A stretch of 64,000 nucleotides of DNA from positions 37,147,756-37,211,755 of the forward strand of contig NC_081832.1 in NCBI RefSeq assembly GCF_030867095.1. Reading direction: 5' to 3'. Shown here one piece after another: positions 54,431 through 64,000 of the stretch (the first letter of the stretch is position 1; each line of letters begins with the position of its first letter). The translations under genes were made by a program, and so were the position numbers. The notes beneath the pieces are model-generated. The model saw nothing but the letters and a program-made list of their open reading frames with translations. It searched no databases and was not told the DNA's origin. This DNA comes from Alligator mississippiensis (lineage: Eukaryota > Chordata > Crocodylia > Alligatoridae).

Positions 54431-57050
54431 TGTGTCTGGCTGACAGTGAGTGCTTCATTAGTTGGCGCGTTTGTCTTGGCTTGAGGAATGTGGTGCCCCA
54501 CTCTGAGTCTTCCTGGTGGGTGTAGCTCTGCAGCTCGGGGGTAGCAAGTGCTGAAAGAAATCCATGCAGCCCCTTGTAGAGACATGGTGGGGTTACTCAG
54601 TCTTGCTAGTGGCTCTGGACAGTTGCGCGCATCTTTCACCGTGTGCGCCCACCCACAGTGGTGTTGTTGGCATAAAGAGACTCCTGTTTTGGAGCGATGT
54701 CAGCGTGAAGGTGTGCTTTTGGTGCAAAGAGCTTATTTGGAAAGGCTGGTAAAGTATTCCCGTATCTCTTCTTTTTGGGAATACTATAAGAAATAGGAAG
54801 GAAACAGGTTTTTATAGGGTAAATGTCTCTCCTTTACCAGGAAACCTGCCCCCCAATATAATTATATTTAGAGCATGTGTAGTGATAGCAAATAAAAGGT
54901 TAGTGTATATAATCAGCTAATTGTGGTGTTGTAAGCTGGGTATTGCTGTGGCAGCCAGGGGGTGGTGTTAGGGCTGATAAAAGTCTAGATGCAGTTATGA
55001 TCTCTGAAGCATATTATCCTAAATTCTGTCTAAAATGTTTTCCTGTGAGACTAAATCATTGTTTTAGTTCTTGTATTGTCTTGCAGACTTCTATATCATG
55101 GTTCACCTTCAAGCGCTTGGGTTGGGTAAATAGATCGGCAGTCCCCACATAGAAAATCTCTTTAGATCAGAACAACTTATATTTCATCCCAGTCAACAAA
55201 ACACCTAGTCTACTATGTGTGCTTTTCCTTGCCACTGGAGAACTTTAGTGGTTGAATCTCTTCAATAAAGGCATGCATCTATGGTCAGAATTGAAGTATA
55301 TTGTCAGTGCTGTATGGGAAAGCAGTATACCCACTTTATACTCTATTTGGCTATGTGACTATAGGTGATATGTTCCTGAGCACTGAATTGAAGCGAAAGG
55401 ATGTTGGTACATACCTAAAGAAATTTGTGTGTTTAAAATATTTTTTCAGTTAAGTTTTAACTTGTTTGTATAAAGTATAATGTGACTGGTGGTACGTGAT
55501 GCTATGGGAAGTTGAAATATAGTGGACTGTAGCTTTGCATTTTTTAATTTTTTTGAAGAAAGTTGTGTAATTTTGCATATTATGATGGCATTTTGTAGTC
55601 TAATGCAGATATACAAAACACGGATTTTAGCGTATTATGTCTTTTTTAAAGTTTCTAGACAAGTATATACTACTCGGCCTCTAAACGGGAAATATTTTGA
55701 GTAATTTGAGAATTTTTTTTTGGTGAAATGTTCTATATATGAAAGCTGTTATCAAATGGATAAAATTGTGTGAAAGCTATACTTAAGAGGGTTGCATAGT
55801 TTTGTATTGTGAATTCTTACTTGCAATGGGGCTAGATTAGAAGCAGAGAATTCTACTTGGAGGTTGTTCAGTCTTAAAACTCTCTTTGGCACTTTTATCA
55901 AAGGCGAGGTTTCAGTTGCATTTTTCTTGTATATAGACCTGGAATCCTACTTTTTCAAAAGATTTTTAGGAATCACTATGCTCATTTTATCTCTTAATAG
56001 AGAATTCCGTATGGATTGTAAGCTTTGTGGTTTCCTTTAAAGCAGTTCATAGATAAAAATTGTTGATAACCCTTTGTAACAGACACTGGCTCTGTTAACA
56101 TTAAGAATCTTGATTCATAATTTTCCTGATCATGTCTGTCTTATTTGCTAGTTATGTGACCTTTCTGTAGGGAATTTTCCAGAGAGACAAATATAGTTTG
56201 AGAGATTCCATCCCCAAGCAAACCAGTTATTTGTTGTGGTTTTTTCCAGGCACAAATACAGATTAACATTTCAGTAGAGAGATCTTGGCTTTCTTGCTCA
56301 TTCTTGTGATGCCTGGGATAGAATTGTAGTAAGTTTAAGTTAAAAATTTAATTTCTTGGTGTATTTATAGGGCAGTAGACTGCAGATACATGGGTTCACA
56401 GTAGACAATTTTCATAATGCTGTGTGGAAGTAAGGGTATTGTAAAGTCTCTCTGAGGTGTAACTGGACTAGAATAGGTTTTATTGGCTCATTTGGAGGAT
56501 GTTGGTGTATGTAGTTTTCAGAGATTTTCCTTAGCAATTTAAGGTAGTATTTTGCTCAAATTGAATAGGTAGGTACAGAATTAAGAAGCAGTTGTCCTGA
56601 TAGTGTTAGTAAAACTGTGGTTACTAACACTAATTTCTGTTCTAACCCAAAAGTTTAGGATTTGATCCAGCATTGAGGAAGTGGGGGGAGGTGTATAACC
56701 GTTGCCTTTAAAATGAGATAACTAATTCCCTTTTCTGGGGAAAAAAATGATGTTTGTTAAATCCTGTCTTCTGATTTTTAACTTATGTATAACTTATGTT
56801 CCAATAAGGCATAGTCATGATTTTAGAATGATCAAAATAAAACTAAACAATGCAGTTATCAAAATGTGACACTGGTGTAAGGAATGGCTATATTAAACTT
56901 TTTAAAAATCTTATTCTTGTGGTTGCTGTATGTTGCAGTGCCTTGTGGTGGTCTCACACTTGAACTTTCTAAATATACAGTTCATTGTGGACTGTCACCT
57001 CTGTTGTGTTGCCTGCATTGATTTTTGCCTCCATTTATTCTTTATTGCAG

Positions 57051-57133
57051 TCTAAAAGTTGGTTTTAATTGGTTGCCCACAGGATTGGCTTGGCTTCTGC
57101 TACTTGTTAAGAAAAAAAACATCTGTCTTGCAG
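57051..57133 (+). other. Candidate untranslated exon 2 of RBM12/CPNE1
   Basis: A strong acceptor (CCATTTATTCTTTATTGCAG) and a strong donor (CAG|GTAAGA) enclose 83 bases, a normal exon size, in the 5' UTR intron on the gene's strand. Splice-site strength is the only evidence. Confidence 0.45.
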
Positions 57134-57736
57134 GTAAGAGGTTTTGGATTCAAGATTTTTTTAATGCATATTGATTACATGTTAAGAAATAATCTTAAAG
57201 GTCATTTGAAATATGTGAGTTTGGTTTCAGAACACTTCTGAGTGTTTAAAAAAAATTCGTAGTTATTTTTTTTTTTTTAATTTTGCTTCCATTGGTGATG
57301 GTTGGCTTGGCAGCATTGTCCCCTTAAACAGATGTTCTGCCAAACTCTAAAATATTACTGTTTTTATCAGCATGTGGTAGCTTTGAGTACTTGAACAAAT
57401 TTTCTGCGTTGTTTATAAAAATAGGCAATAGCTTTGCATTTTTCCAAGAGTATACTGAAATGTAAAATACCTACTGGTAAGCTTCTTACTAGGTTTTTGA
57501 GATAACAAATGAGCTCAAACACTTGTTTGAGAGAACAGTGTTTTTAATTTAGCAGATGAATTTTTGTTTTTTAAAAGAGTTTGCCACCTGCCTAGTTCTA
57601 GTTATTGCCAGACAGCATGAGGCTGGATACTTTAAAAAAGAAAAAGAAAAAAAGAACTTCCTGCAATGGCAGTATTCTTTCGGCTACTGGGTTCTGTCGA
57701 AGATTGCGAAATTGTGCACATAGTGATGGTATTCCT

Positions 57737-58375
57737 GATCATAGGAAAGTAGGGCTGGAAGGAAACTTACAAGGTCATCTAGTCGAGTCCCCTCGATAAG
57801 GAAGGATCATTCCCGACTAAACCATCCCAGCTAAGTCTGTCCAACCTGCTCTTGAAAGGTTCCAAGAATGAAGATTCCACAACTTCTCTAGGTAGGTTGT
57901 TCCAATTGCTTGACCACCATCATAGTCACAAAGCTCCTCCTAATCTCTAACTTAAATTTCCCATGCTGCAGCTTGAGGCCATTGCTCCTAGTTCTGTTCC
58001 TTAAAGCGCCAGAGGAAAGCCCATCTCCACCCTCTCTAATATTGCCCTTCAGGTATTTGAAAATTGTTAACAAATCCCCCCTCAGTCTTCTCTTCTACAG
58101 GCTAAATAACTCTGGTTCTTTCAGCCTTTCCTTTTAAGTTCTGCTTCTCAGGCCCCTGATCATTTTGTTGCTCTCACAGTGCAAGAATCACTTCCCCGGA
58201 TTTGCAAGTAATACTCCCAATTAATACCACCCAGAATGCTGTTGGCTTTTCTTTTCTCCCTTCCAACAAGAGCATAATATTGGCTTTATTCAGCTTATGG
58301 TCCACCGTAATGCCAAGGACCTTCTCCACAACACAGCTTAGGTAGTCATTCCCCAGTCTGTATTTGTGCATACGG
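57737..58375 (-). mobile_element. CR1 LINE, 3' part
   Basis: Inverted CR1 wording: CATAGGAAAGTAGGGCTGGA, then minus-strand frames with LKLQHGKFKLEIRRSF and NDYLSCVVEKVLGITVDHKL. No ATTCTATG tip remains at the left end. It is older than the copy at 6,895. Confidence 0.85.
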
Positions 58376-60204
58376 TTATTTCACTGGTTTCATACGAAGG
58401 CATTGTTACAAAACCAAAGAAAACTTCAAAGTTCCCGTTTCTTACGTTTCTCCATCCAGTCCATCTTCTCTCTCAATAATTGTAATTGTTTGATTGAAGA
58501 AAGCATCTTGGAACACATTACCATTCAAATCTCTGTACACTCACTGGGGAACTAGTTGAGCTTTCCAGATGTTTTAATTGGTGAACTAAACATATATTAA
58601 AAAATTAGGTCATTGCTTTCTCTGTGCAGTGTTTTGTACATACGGCCTTAAATTACTTCTACTCTGTGCACAAGCTTCTGTTAATCTTAATGGAGTTGTA
58701 CATTGAGGAGACAATATTATCCTTCTGCATATGTTGTATTCTTCTTGAAATTGGAAGTTACACATCATGATACATATGTAATTTATTAGAATTTTAAAAC
58801 TAGATTATTAATATGTTGACAGCCCCTTCCATTTCAGTCTTAATTGTTAAAGTGGATGTTTTGCTTACAAACTGGTAGTGGAATTTCAGATTTGACAAGG
58901 GACTCTTTCTGCTAAACTTTCACAATTCCTGTTCCAAAAATGACAAGCTAAGGACCTTTTTAATATCCCTACAGTGAGAAGAACAATGAAGCTTTGAACA
59001 CGCAGTTAATAAGTAAATAGTATGTACGATTGTCAACATCTTCCAATATACTGACTTTTCACAAGTTGGCGTTGAAATGCTTTGATTGGGTTATACTTAT
59101 CTATCAGATGTTCAGTCAATGGAACTTTTGTTCCTCAGTCACTTAAATGCTTTTAAGAATCTATGTATGATGATTGGATCCTAATCGCAGACTGTTCTTC
59201 TTAGGAACTTTGACTTCCAAGTGTGGTTTAAAAAGCACTGTAAAAATGTTGAAATTCTGAATGGCTTATGATTAATACTGAAGCAGTTTTATTTTTTTTC
59301 AGTTGACAAATCTTATGCTATGAAGAAACCTATAATTAAAATTCAGTTTTAACATATCTGATATTAATGAACATGCTTAACTTCAAGAATGAGAGTCAGT
59401 GGAACTATTAAAATTCATAATAAATTATTTGCATGATTAGTGTCCTAATTTTTTCCATCCTTTTTTGGTTTGTATCTGTTTTGTAGAAGTCAAATACTAT
59501 ATCCTGCCAATAATTTATATTCAAAATAACTCGGCATTTATAATTGAGTTAAGCTATAAAAAAAGGGCTTCTCTTTAAATAATAATTGGAACTGAGGCTG
59601 ATGACACTGCTTCAGGGATTTGAATACTTGAATCTTAAGTAATTAACTGACATTTATGACACGGTATTAGTCTTCAGAATGAAAGCCCCTGTTTCTTGTT
59701 TGTTTCTGTTTTTAAAGGGTTTTTGAGTTGCAGTTATGAGTGTTTTACCACACCTGAAAGGTCACAATGTGAAATGATAATTTGAGAGTTCTGATCTCCT
59801 TAGTCATCTGGATGTCATATCCATTCCAAAATGTGCTAATGATTATATAAAGAGTAGATGGTGCTTCATAAACTCAACTGCAAATCTAGATGAAAAAACT
59901 CGTGCAGTTATAGCAGTTGAGCATGCATGCTGGCAATTATGTCAGCAAATAGACAAAAAAATAGTTCTGTGCATCTTTTGGTAGCTTAATGTTTGTAAAA
60001 ACCTGATGTAAATATTGTCTTCACAAAACTATCTGTTCTGAATATCTAGTGATGAATTTAGTTTGGTTTTTAAACACATTACTTCAGAAAAAAATTTAAA
60101 TCTATATTACACCAAAAATGTGTAGTTATCAACTACCTAAGGTTGTGCCAGTGGAGCAAATCACCCAACTCCTCACTTAATGTAAAGAATATTTGTTTAA
60201 CTGA

Positions 60205-60850
60205 CATTTGTCAATTTTTTGGCTGACATTCCCTTTGCCCTGGCAAGGAAGTTAAGATCATGGAGCAGATCATCAAGGAAACTGTTTCTAAGTATTTAGA
60301 GGTAATCAGAAATCACCAACATGGATTTGTCTAGAGCTTCACTCTTGTTCACCCTGATTTCCTTCTACAAGATGACGAGTTTTGAAGATGAGAGAACAGT
60401 GGTTGTCCTTGACTTTAGGAAAACATTTGCTTGTCTTATCAATGGGTCAGTGTCTAATTGGGAGTAAGTACTGAGTGAGGTTTCCCAGGGGTCTGTCTTG
60501 AGTCTGGTACTGTTTTAGTAGTATCTGTTAATGATATGGAGAATGAAATTGAGTGTTGAGTGCATACTTAACAGAGCTGCAGAAGACCACCAAGCTGGGC
60601 GGAGTAGGGAGACATTGGAGTTAGGATTCACAGTGATGTGGATAAACTGGAGAAGTGGTCGGTAATATACAAAGTGAAATTCAGTAAGAACAAATGCAGC
60701 TTCCTGCAATTAGGACAGAATGATCAGATGCACAAGTGCAAATTAGGCAACAGTTGTCCAGAGTGTTTAATGTTTACCACAATGAACATCAAGTATTAGA
60801 GGCAGAGGAAAAAAATTCAACAAAGGACACGAATCATTCATTCTTCTCCA
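60205..60850 (+). mobile_element. Old CR1 LINE, reverse transcriptase region
   Basis: Plus-strand DNA matches the CR1 order: ATCATGGAGCAGATCATCAA, CACCAACATGGATTTGTCT, GTCCTTGACTTTAGGAAAAC, GTTTCCCAGGGGTCTGTCTT and ATTCAGTAAGAACAAATGCA. All frames are broken, which marks a long-decayed copy. Confidence 0.75.
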
Positions 60851-61034
60851 GTTGCTTTTAACGGCGGAATACTAGAAAGCCTTTGATGTGTTGCCTGTGA
60901 CATAATAGCATTAGGAGCAGCATTTTTGTGTTTCCTGAGTATTGAGTTTTTACTTGGTGTCAGTGTGGATAGCTTTTTGTTTTGTTGTAACTTTCCCAAC
61001 AGCAAACAACGACCTTGTGCAACAGTATAGAACA

Positions 61035-61160
61035 GATAGAACTCTTGTGATCAAGATGATATCTTTTATTAGACCAACTAGATAGTTCTATAATCTTTTT
61101 TAAATATTTGCAAGCTTTCAGGCCCAAACACCCTTCATCAGGCCAAGGAGAACTCAAAGA
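61035..61160. repeat. Dispersed repeat, inverted relative of 17,160
   Basis: Contains GATATCTTTTATTAGACCAA, CAAGCTTTCAGGCCCAAACA and CCTTCATCAGGCC. It is the reverse arrangement of the copy in NFS1 intron 4. Confidence 0.65.
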
Positions 61161-63922
61161 CTGCAAAAATTATCACAAATAGAAACAAGAATTGGAGATT
61201 AATCTTTACTGAAATTGCTGGGGGAAATCAGGGAGACAAATGTAACTGAATCGGAATTTGACATGGGTATAGCGGTAAATAATGCTTGGGCTATAGGTGC
61301 ATAAATGGAGAGTTGAAGCAAATTGTATCGTAGAAGCAGTATGCAAATATGCAGCCTATTTGAAAGCATCGGAACTGAACAGGCTGCATTGAGAATATTG
61401 CTATTTGTAAACTTGCCATAGTTGAGCTGGAGTTACTGCTTTTGCAGATTATCATGTTTGCAACTGATAATTGGGGCATGTTGTCTTGCTCTGGGGTTAA
61501 TCTATTTATGCGTCTCTTGCCTTAATCCGAGAGAGAGTGCTTTGGGATCTTTTAATGATCGCAAATGATGAAAATTAGCTTATATCCATAAGTTGGCATG
61601 TTAGTAGCCTAACACTTCCTAAGTCTGCACTGGTTGTTTGATTCTTTGAGTGAGAGTCTGCTTGAATATCTAATGCTACATACATCTAGGACAGTGATTC
61701 TTAACCATACTGACCTGTTGTGGGGTCTTTGAGTTCATTGCAACAGAAGAATTGCGTTATTGTTTTTTCTGTTGTCAAAAAACTGGTGAAAACAGATCTG
61801 GCATTTTCCGAGAGGTGCCTGGAGTGTAAGGGGATTGAGAACCTCTGATCTAGGAGTTCTTGGCGGTCTTCCATGCAGATTTGAACTAGCTCACACTGGT
61901 CAGTGAGGGAGCTAATTGAATTCTGGAAGTGGTGATCAGACAAATGGAGATGCTGATGATAATTTCTTAAAGACAAGAAATGATTTTCTGAACTAGTGAA
62001 TTGTTTGATTTGGCAAGTCAGAAGCATCATCTCATCCTTTCCAAGGGGCATTCCTAGATTCTGAAAGAATTTGAGAACAGCTAAGTTACTAGGTCAGATT
62101 TAACCAGTCTATACAAGGTTAACTCCTTTTGCTTAAGTATAGCTATTTGTAGTTGATTTCAACTAGCTAAATTGAAGTTAATCTGTGGATTTTTTTATTT
62201 ATTTATTTTTTTTAGAGATTTTCAGGAGGTACTGCCTGTATTCAGAAGGTACCTGTATTTCAGAAAGTACTGCCACTTTAACAGCAGGGGAAGGGGCTAA
62301 AGTGACCAGCCCCTGAGGTGTGCATGTATTGTAGTTTTTTCTGGCAGTGCCAGGAGTTTGAACTGCTCAAGCTGCACCAACTCTTTCCCACCCCTGCCCC
62401 CCTTCCACTGATAGCAGAGCTCCACTGGTTATTAAGTGTAATCTTATCATGCTGCTGTGTAAGTGTTCTGGTAGAATTTATGTAGATTAAGGCTGGAGAA
62501 GCAGGTGCTATTTAAAATTATATTACAATGTTAATGTTTTTAAAAATTATTTAGCTGTTTGTGTAGTTTAGGTGTGAACAGAAGGTTGGACTCAACCAGT
62601 TAAGTTATGAGTATAGCACTAAATCTTGAATTTTGTCTTCGTGGTATTATAAAACAATTATTTTCCTCACCCAGATTGGAAGTATTTGTAGGTCTAGGTC
62701 AAAATTTTCAGAGTTGCATGCTTAAGTGTTATGTAGACATCAAAAAAAGAAAACAAAATGCACTTAATTTTAAAGTGCCGTGCATCTAGCATTTCCTTTT
62801 TGAAGCTGATAGCAGCTCTGGGGTGCTTAACGCTTTTAAAGATCATATTTGATTTTACGGTTCCAATTTTAGGTACTCCTTTTAAAATCTCTTGGCCCTA
62901 TTCTTTATGTATTTACAGGGTACCTAGACTTCCATGTAGTTGTGTTCATACTATGACTCTGCTCCACGTGTCATTAACAGTTTGGTCAGGCCTTGACTTT
63001 AATCAGAAAGAAGAGATCATTGTTGTTTTTGTTTGTTTCCCATGTTTGCAATTCAAAGGAACATTCTGTTAGCCAAGTATATCTAGAAGCATGTTATTTA
63101 CATTGGGGTAATGCCCAAAGGTCCTAGTAATTGTTAGGTCTCCATTAGAGGAGGTCCTAGGACCTCCATTGTTAGGTCCTAGGCACTGTGTTCATTTAGG
63201 GGTAGACACTCTACCTTTTTAAGAGTGTGGTTTACGTTTTTGGGGAGTGAATTGTCTTAAAGAAACATAATAAGAAAAACAAGGAAAAGCTTTAGCAATT
63301 AAGCTGTTTAAAAATAGAAAATCAGCTAAACTAAGAAATAAGAGCAATTGCATCTTATTTCTTGCTGTTCTTTACATATTTAAGATCTGTGGAAAACAAA
63401 AAGCTCTTACAATGTTTCAGTGGTGCTGTATTTTTCTGTTCAGTCAGAACATGAGCTGCTTAAGTGTACAAATGTTTATCCTTTGTCTCCTAAGATACAT
63501 ATGATAAGTTCATTTGTTTAGTTAAAACAGTCTTTTTCCTTGCATTTCATTAAAGAATAAACCTTCTGATATAATGGTTATGATTTTTGCTGACAGTTGG
63601 GTTTTGTACTGATTGTACTGATGCTTGTTTGGGTCTTAGGCTGATCTTTCCTTTTTGAATTTTGATTTAAACAACTTTTTACTTGCAGCAAAAAAATCTT
63701 GAGTTAATGTTTTATGTTCATAAATGTTCAATGCTTGTGGTAAACAAATCTGAATAAAGAACTCTAGAACATAAACATACTTTTTTCTTTGCATGATGTC
63801 CTTAGGCATTTGTAAATAATATAGTAGATGGTGTCTGTAGGTAAATGCATGGTGTCATAAACAGTAGTCTGACATGGCCGTTGCCTTTTCTCATCTGCAG
63901 GTGTGTGTTGTTTCAGCGCAGC

Positions 63923-64000
63923 ATGGCTGTGGTCATCCGCTTGCAAGGTCTCCCGATTGTGGCGGGGACCATGGACATTCGCCACTTCTTCTCTGGATTG
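63923..64000 (+). CDS. RBM12: RBM12, RNA-binding motif protein 12, N-terminus (cut by window end)
   Basis: The first 26 codons read MAVVIRLQGLPIVAGTMDIR then HFFSGL, identical to the vertebrate RBM12 start as I recall it. IRLQGLP is the RNP2-like strand opening the first RRM. RBM12 is a large nuclear RNA-binding protein with several RRMs and proline-rich stretches, whose coding region in mammals is one exon. The ATG has A at -3 and G at +4. Acceptors are CTGCAG ending at 63,900 or TTTCAG ending at 63,916; either leaves a short 5' UTR before the ATG. The rest lies outside the window. Confidence 0.96.
   Translation, partial: MAVVIRLQGLPIVAGTMDIRHFFSGL

Larger units (their letters stand above)
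53960..63900 (+). other. RBM12: RBM12 5' intron(s), about 9.9 kb
   Basis: AT-rich after the CpG island. Contains a candidate untranslated exon (57,051-57,133), CR1 remains (57,737-58,375; 60,205-60,850), a dispersed repeat (61,035-61,160) and a short perfect palindrome (63,150-63,167). Otherwise featureless, including 54,430-57,050, 58,560-60,200 and 61,200-63,100. Confidence 0.75.

Noticed and set aside
1-64000. A bacterial-type defence system, CRISPR array or operon
   Set aside because: The window is spliced vertebrate nuclear DNA, and no regular spaced array or compact same-strand gene cluster exists.

Overview
This window is vertebrate nuclear DNA, most likely from a crocodilian. The genes are intron-rich with GT-AG boundaries. 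The interspersed repeats are mainly CR1 LINEs, many tipped by the ATTCATAG/ATTCTATG-type 3' end seen in birds, turtles and crocodilians, together with many hAT-type DNA transposons and a MIR-type SINE. The crocodilian call is an inference from repeat style; a turtle is the main alternative.

Three host genes can be read. ROMO1 lies on the minus strand (about 8,465-13,590). NFS1 lies on the plus strand (about 13,600 to beyond 39,929). They are divergent and share a CpG-rich promoter at about 13,500-13,640. All 13 NFS1 coding exons were placed and give 440 codons; both ROMO1 coding exons were placed and give 79 codons. A second CpG island at about 53,430-54,430 holds a first non-coding exon on the plus strand. 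The window ends 78 bases into the RBM12 coding exon (63,923-64,000). The order ROMO1-NFS1-RBM12 matches what I recall of the mammalian block on human 20q11, where RBM12 shares its 5' end with CPNE1.

ROMO1 and NFS1 both make mitochondrial proteins: NFS1 is the cysteine desulfurase that supplies sulfur for Fe-S clusters, and ROMO1 is a small inner-membrane protein. A shared promoter would fit joint control with mitochondrial demand.

The rest is introns and intergenic DNA filled with mobile-element remains. 1-8,460: CR1 pieces, a hAT element and C/T-rich blocks. 17,700-26,770 (NFS1 introns 4 and 5): nested CR1, hAT, another LINE and a possible solo LTR. 29,900-37,400 (introns 8-10): several short DNA transposons, two of which have perfect 8-bp target duplications. 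42,500-53,320: CR1, a GC-rich element with terminal inverted repeats, a Helitron-like element with a clear 3' hairpin, and further hAT copies. 54,000-63,900: the RBM12 5' intron(s), with old CR1 pieces and one candidate untranslated exon.

I found no bacterial-type operon, CRISPR array, tRNA or rRNA. The most unusual signals are structural features of mobile elements, not a new protein system.
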